Source: Pseudomonas fluorescens (GTDB taxonomy: Bacteria; Pseudomonadota; Gammaproteobacteria; Pseudomonadales; Pseudomonadaceae). From it: a DNA stretch of 64,000 nucleotides. The position numbers and the translations under genes were made by a program. Below the pieces are notes generated by a model. The model ran no database searches. It was not told where the DNA came from and saw nothing but the letters and a program-made list of their open reading frames with translations. Below are positions 1 through 8,415 of this stretch, piece after piece. Location: contig NZ_CP148752.1 of the NCBI RefSeq assembly GCF_040448305.1, forward strand, positions 4,402,001 to 4,466,000, in the 5' to 3' direction. Position 1 is the first letter of the stretch. Every line of letters starts with the position of its first letter.

Positions 1-861
1 CCAGGCCGGATCGCGCTGATAGGTCACACCGATCAGGTCCGGGCCGATGCTGCGCAGGCCGATGCCCTGCCCGTCCAGCGGACCGAGGCTGTGGCAAGAC
101 GCGCAGCGGGTGCGAAACAGCTCTTCGCCATTGCTCGGCGGGCGAATTTCCGGTGCATCGACATAGCTTTCTTCCACACTGGGCTGTTTCCAGTTATGCA
201 GGGTATTGGCCAGTTGGTCGGCCAGAATCCACGGATTTTCGAACGGCGAGGCTTTCATCCAGCGGCCCGTTGCCTGGTTGCCGACGATCAGGCTCAGGTT
301 GTGGTCCTTGTTGCGCCCGTTATCGACGCCTTCGATGAACAGCCCCAGTTTTTTGCGCAGGTCGGTCACGTCGGCGAATTCCCCGGTGAGGAATTTCCAC
401 CCGGGCCCGACCTGGAAGCGTTGCGCATAGGCCTTGAGCACCTCGGGGGTATCACTCAAGGGGTCGATGCTGATGGAGTAGAAGAAGATGTCCTTGCCGA
501 CCCGATCCCCCAGCAGTTTCTGCACCTGGCGCATGCGCGCGGTTTCCAGGGGGCAGGAGTCGCTGCACGAGGTGAAGATGAAGTTGATCACCACCACCTT
601 GTCTTTGATCAAGTCATCGAAAAAACGCAGCTGCTGTCCGTCCTGGTCGGTCAGCAGGGTGTTGGGGAAATAGTCGCCACCCCACGGGGTGGCGTCTTCA
701 ACGACAGCGGGCTCGGAAGTGGCTGCAGGAGCAGGTGCAGGCGTCGACGTCGGCTGGCTGGCGACCAGCAGCTGGCTGGCCAGCAAACCGGTCACCAACA
801 TCAGCACCAGGTGCATGCCCAAGGCTCGTGCGCGTGGCGAATGCAGCTCTTTTTTTTCCAT
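1..861 (-). CDS. SCO1/SenC-cytochrome c fusion protein (3' end outside window)
   Basis: The product is a membrane-anchored periplasmic protein. SCO/SenC proteins deliver copper or reduce cysteines in copper oxidases; here the domain is fused to a class I cytochrome c. The ATG at 861 is followed by one N-terminal hydrophobic segment (about residues 14-32) and a Pro/Ala linker. The thioredoxin-like SCO domain carries the copper ligands Cys99, Cys103 (CSDSC) and His187 (DHNLSL). A C-terminal haem motif CASCH (Cys253, Cys256, His257) follows, and the frame is still open at base 1. A sigma-54 promoter lies 42 bp upstream, and the histidine kinase gene precedes it on the same strand. Copper supply or electron transfer to the multicopper oxidase at 50654 is an inference from shared promoter signals. 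Confidence 0.9.
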   Translation of the reverse strand, partial: MEKKELHSPRARALGMHLVLMLVTGLLASQLLVASQPTSTPAPAPAATSEPAVVEDATPWGGDYFPNTLLTDQDGQQLRFFDDLIKDKVVVINFIFTSCSDSCPLETARMRQVQKLLGDRVGKDIFFYSISIDPLSDTPEVLKAYAQRFQVGPGWKFLTGEFADVTDLRKKLGLFIEGVDNGRNKDHNLSLIVGNQATGRWMKASPFENPWILADQLANTLHNWKQPSVEESYVDAPEIRPPSNGEELFRTRCASCHSLGPLDGQGIGLRSIGPDLIGVTYQRDPAW

Positions 862-902
862 CACCAGCCGCCTCGATGTCGTGAAGGGGGGTAATGGTGG
901 TT

Positions 903-918
903 TGCAAGGACCTCGCCA
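903..918 (-). promoter_or_regulatory. sigma-54 (-24/-12) promoter of the SCO-cytochrome c gene
   Basis: On the minus strand the sequence is TGGCGAGGTCCTTGCA. It has the invariant GG-N10-GC spacing and matches the TGGC and TTGC(A/T) blocks of the RpoN consensus. The GC element lies 43 bp before the ATG at 861. Confidence 0.75.
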
Positions 919-1015
919 ACCATGTGTTTTTTTTACAAAAAGGTACTAACACTCAACAAAACAATGATTTATCACAATCAATGGGCGATGACCGTGGAAA
1001 GGACCGGGGATTGAA

Positions 1016-1031
1016 CCCCCGATATTGGGGG
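1016..1031 (-). promoter_or_regulatory. candidate enhancer (UAS) for the sigma-54 promoter
   Basis: Read in the direction of transcription this is CCCCCAATATCGGGGG, 113 bp upstream of the -24 element at 918. It lies at the core of a larger imperfect dyad (1005-1044). CCCCCAA-N4-GRGG recurs at 2591 and 50479 at nearly the same distance from the other two sigma-54 promoters. The dyad also sits directly after the kinase stop codon, so a role as a terminator hairpin is possible, although no T-run follows on the minus strand. Confidence 0.5.
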
Positions 1032-1047
1032 TAGTTCATCCCCGTTT

Positions 1048-2493
1048 TCAGGGGACCAGATTAAACGACAGGCGAACAGTGGTGCCCTCGCCTTCACGGC
1101 TATCCAGGGTCGCCGCACCGCCAAAACGCTCCATGATCCGCTTGACCAGCACCAGCCCGACCCCCAGCCCGCCCTGCTTGGTGGTGAAGAACGGCCGGAA
1201 GGCCATGGTGCGCTGTTCTTCGCTCATGCCTTTGCCGGTATCGCTCACCCTCACGCTGACGCGCCGGGCATCCTGCGGCTCGATCTGGATGGTCAGCGTA
1301 CCGCCGCCGTCCATGGCTTCCACCGCATTGGACAGCAGACTGTTGAGGATCTGGGTCAGTTGCACGTGCTGGCTCAGGACCATGGGCGTCTGGTCCGGCT
1401 CGAACACCACGTTGACCCTGGCCTTGCTGATCTGATGCTCGTAAGCCATCAGGCTGTCATGCAGGGCCGCCACCAGGTTCACAGGTTCCGCCTCGTCATT
1501 GAGCGGTCGCAGGGACTGGAGCAATTCCCGTACCCACGTCGACATGCGATCGACCTGAGTAATGATGTCGTTGATGTTCCCGTGTGCCGGACCGCTGTCG
1601 AACTCTATCGCCAGCTCGGCGCTTGAACGGATATTCGCCAACGGATTGCGCAGACTGTGGGCGACCGCTGAGGACACCTCCCCCAGAGCCACAAAGGTTT
1701 CGTTGGTGATCAATTGCTTCTGCTGCGTCTCCAGCAGGATCGCCGCCCGCCGCACGATCCAGTACAGACCCAGATAAATCAGACCGCCGCCCAGGGCGGT
1801 CGCCAGCCAGATCAGCACCAGGCCGCGCTCCATGCGGTTGATCAGGTCCTGTGGCTCCTTGTAAATCTCGACCATCGCCGTGACGGTGCTGCCATCGGCG
1901 TCGAACAGGGGAATGTAGTTTTCGATGAAGGTGTATTTGGGTGGTTCCAGGAACTTCTGCTCCATGCGGGATTTGTCCACATCGTGGTAACTGGTCGACA
2001 CGGAAATTTTCGAATTGAATGCCCGGTCGAGGTCTTCATCGCCATGGATCGTGATGCCCATCAAGGCCGGGTTGGTCGACCAGATCACCATACGGTCGGG
2101 GGCATAGATGTTGACCAGGATCACGTCCGGCAAATTTTCGATATGGTCGAGGAATTCACCACGGGCACTGGCACGGGACAGCGGGTCGACGTCAGGAAAG
2201 TCCTTGTCTTTTCGTGGGTCGAGCAACTCGCCCATGGTCCTGACATTGGGAATCGACACATGGCGCACTTCGGCCGAGGCAATCGCCTGAATGAATTGTG
2301 AGGTCAATAGCGCATCGCGCTGCACGCTTTCGGTAATTACGAACCGCGAGGACACCGCCCCCAGCGCCACCGCCACCGTGCCGATCACCACCATGCTGAT
2401 CAGCGAAAACCAGCGCAGCAGATTGAACGGCTCCTTGCGCGTGTTCAAGCGAACTTCGCTTTCGGTCGCAAGTACTTTGGCGATGGTGTTCAT
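1048..2493 (-). CDS. NtrB-like membrane sensor histidine kinase (orphan)
   Basis: This is a two-component sensor kinase of 481 residues. It has a transmembrane segment at about residues 27-50, a periplasmic sensor region of about 170 residues and a second transmembrane segment at about 225-255. The phosphoacceptor box is AVAHSLRNPL (His279). The ATPase domain has the N box (LLSNAVEAM), G1 (DTGKGM), F box (FRPFFTTK) and G2 (GGLGVGLVLV). The H-box and ATPase resemble kinases that partner NtrC-type, sigma-54-activating regulators. No response regulator is adjacent. I chose the ATG at 2493 because GGGA precedes it at good spacing; a GTG at 2499 is possible. It is divergent from the secreted-protein operon and upstream of the SCO gene, both of which carry sigma-54 promoters. 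Similarity in role to MnxS-type kinases is inference. Confidence 0.85.
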   Translation of the reverse strand: MNTIAKVLATESEVRLNTRKEPFNLLRWFSLISMVVIGTVAVALGAVSSRFVITESVQRDALLTSQFIQAIASAEVRHVSIPNVRTMGELLDPRKDKDFPDVDPLSRASARGEFLDHIENLPDVILVNIYAPDRMVIWSTNPALMGITIHGDEDLDRAFNSKISVSTSYHDVDKSRMEQKFLEPPKYTFIENYIPLFDADGSTVTAMVEIYKEPQDLINRMERGLVLIWLATALGGGLIYLGLYWIVRRAAILLETQQKQLITNETFVALGEVSSAVAHSLRNPLANIRSSAELAIEFDSGPAHGNINDIITQVDRMSTWVRELLQSLRPLNDEAEPVNLVAALHDSLMAYEHQISKARVNVVFEPDQTPMVLSQHVQLTQILNSLLSNAVEAMDGGGTLTIQIEPQDARRVSVRVSDTGKGMSEEQRTMAFRPFFTTKQGGLGVGLVLVKRIMERFGGAATLDSREGEGTTVRLSFNLVP

Positions 2494-2590
2494 GGACACG
2501 GTTCCCGGAAACCCCCTATAGGTTTATAGCCCACGCATGGCTGTTTGCCCGGTGTACTACGATCCCCTCCCGCCCCGCGCACCCTATCCA

Positions 2591-2605
2591 CCCCCAAAGC
2601 TGGGG
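2591..2605 (+). promoter_or_regulatory. candidate enhancer (UAS) for the secreted-protein operon
   Basis: CCCCCAAAGCTGGGG is an interrupted dyad 104 bp upstream of the -24 box at 2695. It matches CCCCCAA-N4-GRGG, which is also found before the other two sigma-54 promoters. It lies in the divergent region 2494-2769, so it could also influence the kinase gene. Confidence 0.5.
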
Positions 2606-2694
2606 AAAGCCGCCCGCGCCCCAGCCTCCCGGTCTGTCACCCGCGACTGCGCCATCGCCCTTACTCCGGGCTTCCCACGGGCGTTTTCGCTGAT

Positions 2695-2710
2695 TGGTAT
2701 GGAAGTTGCC
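2695..2710 (+). promoter_or_regulatory. sigma-54 (-24/-12) promoter of the secreted-protein operon
   Basis: TGGTATGGAAGTTGCC has GG-N10-GC spacing and an intact TTGC block. It differs from TGGCACG-N4-TTGC only by two C-to-T changes. The GC ends 60 bp before the ATG at 2770. Confidence 0.7.
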
Positions 2711-2769
2711 GAACACCCTGCCAACTGCCCCATGCCCAAGGGACTGGTACTTCGATAGAGGGAATACTC

Positions 2770-4116
2770 ATGCACCCTTTACTGTGCAAAACCGCGTCCG
2801 CCCTGATTGTGACCGCTCTAGCCCAAGGCATTGCCCAGGCAGCGCTGTTTGCCGCAGACCCCGGCCCCTACCTGCCAGCCAATGGCAATTTCGCCGCCTG
2901 GTATCAAGATACCCACGGCCGAACCCTTGACCTGTGTTTATCCAAGGCTGTCAGTTCCAGGGTTGCCAGCACGCCGGGCGCCCCGACTTACATGTGCTCG
3001 TTGATCCCGAACCCCGGAATTTTCGACGACACTCAACCGTTGGTCTTCCCGACCAATTTCCCCGACGAAGCGTTCTGGTCCACAGGCGAAACCACCATCG
3101 TCGATGCCGCCCGAGGCATCGACCTGACCTATGTCTCGGCGCTTGAGGCAGCCTTCAGTGGCGGCGATCCGCTGGAGGGCGACCAGATCAGCTTCGCCCG
3201 TATCCGTATTCGCATCGACGTGCCCACCGCCGGCACTTATGTCATCACCCACCCCTACGGCGTCGAAGTGTTCAACGTCGACACTCCCGGCCGGCGGGCG
3301 ATCAACATGACCCGGGACATCGGCATCGGTGCGCCAAAAACCTACGACGGCGCGCTCAAGGGCGACGTCGGGCCGTTCCTGCGCAGCGTCAATGGCCCCT
3401 ACACCGAGACCAACCCGAGCACTGGCCAGGCCGAACAATTCGTTGGCGATCCGAACCTCACCGAAGCCGTCACTGGCAGCCCGTTCAACACCAACTACGT
3501 ACGCATCGAAGGCCCCAATGGCCTGGACTTGCGCACCAACCTCTTCGCCGTATCCGGCAAGTTGTCGACGGTGGTCCGGCCGACCCCGGTGATCGCCGAG
3601 CGCAGCACCTACTCGCGACAGGCCGGCACCAGCGCCCTGGTGGCCCAGCAGGACGTGTTCGTGCTGGCCCCGCCACCACCGGCCAGCGTGACCCTGGACA
3701 GCAACAACCCGGTGCTGAACTTCACCGAAGCGAACACCACTGGCCACTGGTATGCGCAGTCGCCGAACAATCCGACGCTGCCGAGCACCTTGCAGGTGAC
3801 CGCCGACAACCACTTGGCCATCGCCAGCAGCACGCCGACCACCTTGCCCATGCCGCTGACCGACCTGGTGACGATCTCACGCGCCGAGTACAGCTTGAGC
3901 ACCGGGCAAATCACCATCGTGGCCTCGACCAGCGATGAAACATCGCCACCGGTGCTCACTGCCACCTCCGGCACCGGTATCGCCATCGGCGCCTTGAGTG
4001 GTGACGGCGCGGTGAAAAGCCTGGCCACCGGCATTTCGCCGATTCCGCCCGCCCAGGTTCGTGTGTCGTCGTCCAATGGCGGCAGCGATACCGAAGAAGT
4101 GGTCATCGTGCAATGA
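2770..4116 (+). CDS. secreted protein, paralogue of the N-terminal part of the next gene
   Basis: I do not recognise a characterised family. The 448-residue product begins with a Sec signal peptide ending near GIAQA. Residues 25-260 align closely with the next gene product (shared blocks include PTAGTY, PGRRAIN, FLRSVNGPYTE, FVGDPNLTEAVTGSP), and the rest aligns to about its residue 450. It ends where the neighbour continues into cadherin-like repeats. The ATG at 2770 is preceded by AGAGGGA at good spacing. It is the first gene of a two-gene operon (35-bp gap) with a sigma-54 promoter. Export to the periplasm, surface or medium is supported by the signal peptide. The function is unknown; linkage to the multicopper oxidase is inferred from shared regulation. 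Confidence 0.8.
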   Translation: MHPLLCKTASALIVTALAQGIAQAALFAADPGPYLPANGNFAAWYQDTHGRTLDLCLSKAVSSRVASTPGAPTYMCSLIPNPGIFDDTQPLVFPTNFPDEAFWSTGETTIVDAARGIDLTYVSALEAAFSGGDPLEGDQISFARIRIRIDVPTAGTYVITHPYGVEVFNVDTPGRRAINMTRDIGIGAPKTYDGALKGDVGPFLRSVNGPYTETNPSTGQAEQFVGDPNLTEAVTGSPFNTNYVRIEGPNGLDLRTNLFAVSGKLSTVVRPTPVIAERSTYSRQAGTSALVAQQDVFVLAPPPPASVTLDSNNPVLNFTEANTTGHWYAQSPNNPTLPSTLQVTADNHLAIASSTPTTLPMPLTDLVTISRAEYSLSTGQITIVASTSDETSPPVLTATSGTGIAIGALSGDGAVKSLATGISPIPPAQVRVSSSNGGSDTEEVVIVQ

Positions 4117-4151
4117 ACGCTCACATGCCCGGATCCTCATCAGGAGGCATC

Positions 4152-6401
4152 ATGAATAAATGGCCACGCCTGGCGCTCAACACCCTGGGACTGATTCTAT
4201 CGCTGTCCGGCAGTGCCTTCGCGCAACTCGCCGCCGTCGATCCCGGCCCCTACACCTTTGCCACCGGGAAATTCCCGATCTGGTATCAGGACAACAATCT
4301 GTTGTCGATGGAGCTGTGCCAGTCACGCGCCGCCAGCTCGCGGGTCGCTGCCAGTGTGCCACCGGCCTACATGTGCACCCTGCTGCCGACACCTGGCGTT
4401 TTCGACGACACCCAGCCGATGGTGTTCCCGGATAACTGGCCAGACGAAGCCTTCTGGTTCCTTGCCGAGACCAGCATCCCCAACAACACCGCCGGCTATG
4501 GCATGGACGCTTATGTCGCCGGGATCGAAGCTGCATTTGCTGGCGGCAACCCGCTCGACGGCGACCAGATCAGCTTCGCGCGGATTCGTCTGCGGGTGAA
4601 CATTCCCACAGCCGGGACCTACACCATTACCCACCCCTATGGCGTGGAAACGGTCAACGTCACCACCCCCGGCCGTCGTGCAATCAACATCACCCGGGAC
4701 GTCGGCGTCGGTGCGCCGGGGGTTTTCAGCGGTGCAGTCAATGGGGCGATCGGTCCGTTCCTGCGCAGCGTCAACGGCCCCTACACCGAAGTGAACCCGG
4801 ACACCGGTGCCGTCGAAACCTTCGTCGGCGACCCGAACCTCACCGAAGCCGTGACCGGCAGCCCCAACAACACCAACTTCGTGCGCATCCAGGGCCCGGC
4901 CGGGACTATCCAGACCAACCTCTTCACCCTGTCCGGCAAGGTGCTCGACAACCGCGCGCAAACCGCGGTGGACATGAGCCGTGCCACCTACCGCCGCATA
5001 GCCGGCACGGGCGGCAACAACACCCGGATCGAAGTGTTTGCCAAAGCCGCTAGCGGTTCGACCCTGTGCTTTCGCGAAAGCATTGCCCTGGTCCCCGGCC
5101 CACCTGTGTCGCCTTGCCAGACCAACATGCTGAGCGACAACAACGGCGTGTTCTTCGGCCAGCATCTGCTGGCCAACGGGACGGTGCCTCCAGTCGTGGT
5201 GGTCACCGCCACCAACCCGGCCGGGACCACCCGCCCGACCGCGGTATCGAGCAAGCTCTCGGACGTGGTGAAAATCCAGACCGCTCGTTACAGCTGGAGC
5301 AACCACAGCCTGCTGATCGAGGCCACGTCCACAGACGAGGTGGTCGTACCGGACATGGTCGCCCAGGGTTACGGACGGCTGTCGAAAACCGGCACCCTGC
5401 AACGCCTGACGGTGGCTGACCTGACCCAACCCCCTGCAACCGTTACAGTCAAATCCGCCGCCGGCGGCAATGACACCGAGCCGGTCGTAGTCGTCGGCAC
5501 AGCACCGGACACCGGGGCGAACCAGGCACCGATCTCCGTCGCCGATACCGGCGGCACCAGCTTCGGCGTGCCGATCACCCTCAACCTGCTGGCCAATGAC
5601 AGGGACCCGGACGGCAATACGCCGCTGAGCATTACCGCGCTGACCCAACCGGCCACCGAGCAGGGCTCCGTGGCATTGAGCGGCACCACGACGGTGGTCT
5701 ACACCCCTCCCGCTGTCGTCAACGCGCCGCTGACCACGACGTTCACCTACAAGGCCCAAGACGTCAAAGGCCTGGCCTCGACGACAGCGGCAACCGTGAC
5801 CATTACCGTGGCGCCTAACCGGCCTCCGGTGGCAGTCGCCGATGCCGTCACGACACTGGGTGTGGCGATTCCAATCAACGTGCTGGCCAACGACAGCGAC
5901 CCGGAAGGCAATGTTCCACTCGCGGTCGCCAGCTTCACTCAACCACCGGCAGATCGCGGCACCGTCAGCAGTAACGGCACGGTGCTCACCTATACCCCAC
6001 CGGCCACCATCACCACGGCCTTCACCACGACCTTCACCTACATCGCCCGGGACAGCTTCGGCGCCCAGTCGACGTCGCCGGCCACGGTCACGGTGCAGGT
6101 CTCGCCACGACCTGCTGCGGAAACCTTCGCAGTGACCACCGCAACGGTGAGCGCCCGTTCCAATAACCGCTTCACCTGGAACTTTGCCGGCACCTCATCG
6201 GTGACCACCGGCAACACCATCACCATCAAGGTCACCACTCCGACCGGATTGGTCACCCTGGGCACCACCACCGTACCGGGGAACGGTCGCTGGCGGTTGA
6301 CAGTGAACAACACCACCACGGTCGTACCGTCGGCGAACCCGACCGCCACGATCACCTCGTCCCAAGGCTCCGTGCGGACGGTGCCGGTGATCGCCAACTG
6401 A
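4152..6401 (+). CDS. secreted multi-domain protein with cadherin-like repeats and oxidase-type tail
   Basis: The 749-residue product has a signal peptide (cleavage near SAFAQ) and an N-terminal module paralogous to the preceding gene product. Two Ig/cadherin-like repeats follow, with NLLANDRDPDGNTPL and NVLANDSDPEGNVPL signatures (about residues 470-660). A C-terminal tail of about 95 residues ends in PVIAN. The second repeat and tail are homologous to the end of the multicopper oxidase at 50654. The start at 4152 has a strong CAGGAGG ribosome site. Such repeats usually serve adhesion or spacing in exported proteins. The shared tail may be a sorting, secretion or partner-binding unit, which is inference. 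Confidence 0.8.
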   Translation: MNKWPRLALNTLGLILSLSGSAFAQLAAVDPGPYTFATGKFPIWYQDNNLLSMELCQSRAASSRVAASVPPAYMCTLLPTPGVFDDTQPMVFPDNWPDEAFWFLAETSIPNNTAGYGMDAYVAGIEAAFAGGNPLDGDQISFARIRLRVNIPTAGTYTITHPYGVETVNVTTPGRRAINITRDVGVGAPGVFSGAVNGAIGPFLRSVNGPYTEVNPDTGAVETFVGDPNLTEAVTGSPNNTNFVRIQGPAGTIQTNLFTLSGKVLDNRAQTAVDMSRATYRRIAGTGGNNTRIEVFAKAASGSTLCFRESIALVPGPPVSPCQTNMLSDNNGVFFGQHLLANGTVPPVVVVTATNPAGTTRPTAVSSKLSDVVKIQTARYSWSNHSLLIEATSTDEVVVPDMVAQGYGRLSKTGTLQRLTVADLTQPPATVTVKSAAGGNDTEPVVVVGTAPDTGANQAPISVADTGGTSFGVPITLNLLANDRDPDGNTPLSITALTQPATEQGSVALSGTTTVVYTPPAVVNAPLTTTFTYKAQDVKGLASTTAATVTITVAPNRPPVAVADAVTTLGVAIPINVLANDSDPEGNVPLAVASFTQPPADRGTVSSNGTVLTYTPPATITTAFTTTFTYIARDSFGAQSTSPATVTVQVSPRPAAETFAVTTATVSARSNNRFTWNFAGTSSVTTGNTITIKVTTPTGLVTLGTTTVPGNGRWRLTVNNTTTVVPSANPTATITSSQGSVRTVPVIAN

Positions 6402-6453
6402 GCCCGCGCCCCATTAGCCACCTTGGTTGATGGGGCCGGCTTGAGCCCTATGG

Positions 6454-6489
6454 AAAACCGCGGCCTCGGGTGGGGGGCCGCGGTTTTTT
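6454..6489 (+). terminator. Rho-independent terminator of the secreted-protein operon
   Basis: A GC-rich stem (AACCGCGGCC paired with GGCCGCGGTT) is followed by a T-run, about 50 bp after the stop codon at 6401. Confidence 0.9.
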
Positions 6490-6530
6490 GCCGGGTTTGT
6501 TCGTCTGTGAGAATTGAGTCGGTTGACAGG

Positions 6531-6561
6531 CCGTCATCGCGAGCAAGCTCGCTCCCACAGG
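6531..6561. repeat. REP sequence
   Basis: Single Pseudomonas REP (ATCGCGAGCAAGCTCGCTCC core with CCCACAGG end) in the 550-bp gene-free stretch after the secreted-protein operon. Confidence 0.85.
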
Positions 6562-6717
6562 GGGCGTGGTTGTACACGGATTTTGCGCTCGACACTGCTC
6601 CCACAGAAGAGCAAAAGCAGATCGGCGTACACCCACGCTTCTAACCACTCAACAGGCCGAGCGTTAGCTCGCCTGCAGCTCTTGATCTTGATCCACCCGC
6701 CCCCTCGGCAGGCCTCG

Positions 6718-6940
6718 TTCCGGTGTTCATCCGGGGGTGGGCGCGCAGCGCCGTTCGGCGCAGCCGAACACATCGAGAGGAGGTCGAGCGAAGCCGACCG
6801 GAGGCGATGCCCCCGGATGAATGCCGGAGCGAAGGAACCCCGAGCCTTGGCGAGGGGCCGGACGTTCGGGGCGAGCGTTTTTTTGCTTACTTTTTTTAGG
6901 CGCTTGTAAAAAAAGTGACTCGCCGTAAGGGCGAAACCAC
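6718..6940. repeat. structured dispersed intergenic element
   Basis: This non-coding stretch is highly folded. Perfect 12-bp arms TTCATCCGGGGG (6726-6737) and CCCCCGGATGAA (6810-6821) enclose further hairpins, including GTTCGGC-GCA-GCCGAAC. It ends in T7/A7-rich sequence and AGTGACTCGCCGTAAGGGCG. I recall similar sequence between genes in many fluorescent pseudomonads, so I treat it as a dispersed repeat. Nothing else is seen in 6565-6952. Confidence 0.55.
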
Positions 6941-6952
6941 CAGCCGCCGTAA

Positions 6953-8401
6953 CTAAGGAAACGGATATGTACTCAGACCCACAACCTGATCGACGAGTCC
7001 CGTCAGCCGCCCGGCCAACGCCTTGGCCTGGCTAGCCACGTCGGTGACGGCGGTACTTTCCCACCACATACCGCGCAAAGGCGGCCCCATGGCAAACAGA
7101 CGACGGGCGGGCTGACCCTCGGCGTTCAGGACCGCACCATCGACCTCTGCCGCGATGCCCAAGGCCAACGGCCCCGGCCGGACCAGGCCTCGGGCGAGCA
7201 ATTGCCGGGGCAACGGCCGCGCAACCCGGCGCCAGTCGTATTCGATACCGCTGGAGTTGATCAGGGCGGCACCGCTGACCACACAGCTGTGCGCCTCGCC
7301 GCGCCGTCGAAGGCGAATACTCACCTCGCCATTCAGCGAAGGCTCAAGGCCCTGGTAAGAGGCCGCGTGAATACGTAACCGCCCTTCTTTATATAAGCGC
7401 TCCACCAGTTCGGCACTCAAGGGTGGCGAGCGGTGGTGATGGCTTTCCCACCACGGCCGCACATGCCGCACAAACTGCCGACGCTGCATATCCGTCGCCT
7501 GATGCCACAAGCGACCAATGTGCGCCCGCACCGTGTCCAGCGGCGCCTGCCAGTCGACGCCCTGAGCGATGGCGTCCCGGCAGTGCCGACGCAGTTCGCG
7601 CATCAACTGGCGGGGTGTGCGGATGCTCTGATCCTCGGCGAGAAAATCCACCCAGGCCGGTGGCTGGCGCCGCACATGGGGCAGCAGGCCATGCCGGGAA
7701 AACACTTCAATCGGCCCGCGATGCCCGGCCTGTTCCAGGGACACCACGGCGTCGACCATGGTCAGGCCCGAGCCGATGATCATGACCGTCGATTGCGGAT
7801 CGAGCCGCTGCATGGCCGCCACGTCCCATGGGTCGAGGGCCGCCGCATTCAAGCCGCTGGTCCGGGTTTGTGGCGTGCGCGCGGCGGGAAACATCCCGGT
7901 GGCCAGCACCGCAAAAGCGCCCTGCAAGCATCGGCCATCGCTCAAGGTCAACCGCACGGCGTCGGCATCGGTTTGCAAATCGACCACTTCGGCCTGCACA
8001 TGCTCGACCGTCGAACCGTTCAAAGCGCCCACCGCCTGCGCTTCGGCCAGGCGCTGCCGGGCGTACAGGCCGAAAATCCCGCGAGGCGGAAACAGCTCGC
8101 TGATCGGCACGTGCTGCTGATCCGATTCCGGCCAGCCGCCAGCCTCGATGTACCCGGTCAACCATTGGGTCAGGTCGTCGGCGTTGTCCGGGTCGACACT
8201 CATCCGCGCCGCATTGCCGTTGAGCGTATGGCCCAGTTCCACCGCGCTGTAGGCTTCGCCCCGCCCCAACTCGGCCCGGGGCTCGATAACCAGCACCCGG
8301 CGCCGGCCCGGCAAACGCATCAATTGCGCCGCCAGCAGCGCGCCACTGAGGCCGCCGCCGACAATCAGGATGTCGGCGTCATTGGTCAAGGTCTGGCCCA
8401 T
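6953..8401 (-). CDS. FAD/NAD(P)-binding oxidoreductase (YdhS-like)
   Basis: This 482-residue protein resembles the FAD-NAD(P)-binding family that includes E. coli YdhS. A Rossmann dinucleotide motif lies at the N-terminus (ILIVGGGLSGALLA, residues 11-24), followed by the family motif HTLNGNAARMSVDP at about 57-70. A central glycine-rich segment (STVMIIGSGLTMVD) can bind NAD(P), and ATGMFP is typical of flavin monooxygenase-like folds. There is no signal peptide, so it is cytosolic. The substrate is unknown. It lies 14 bp downstream of the XRE-cupin regulator on the same strand and is probably co-transcribed with it. Confidence 0.8.
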   Translation of the reverse strand: MGQTLTNDADILIVGGGLSGALLAAQLMRLPGRRRVLVIEPRAELGRGEAYSAVELGHTLNGNAARMSVDPDNADDLTQWLTGYIEAGGWPESDQQHVPISELFPPRGIFGLYARQRLAEAQAVGALNGSTVEHVQAEVVDLQTDADAVRLTLSDGRCLQGAFAVLATGMFPAARTPQTRTSGLNAAALDPWDVAAMQRLDPQSTVMIIGSGLTMVDAVVSLEQAGHRGPIEVFSRHGLLPHVRRQPPAWVDFLAEDQSIRTPRQLMRELRRHCRDAIAQGVDWQAPLDTVRAHIGRLWHQATDMQRRQFVRHVRPWWESHHHRSPPLSAELVERLYKEGRLRIHAASYQGLEPSLNGEVSIRLRRRGEAHSCVVSGAALINSSGIEYDWRRVARPLPRQLLARGLVRPGPLALGIAAEVDGAVLNAEGQPARRLFAMGPPLRGMWWESTAVTDVASQAKALAGRLTGLVDQVVGLSTYPFP

Positions 8402-8415
8402 CGTACTCTCCCTGT

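Noticed and set aside
1001..1050. GGGGATTGAACCCCCGA looks like the 3' part of a tRNA
   Set aside because: No acceptor, D or anticodon arm can be built around it; the segment is better explained as a dyad after the kinase gene and possible enhancer.
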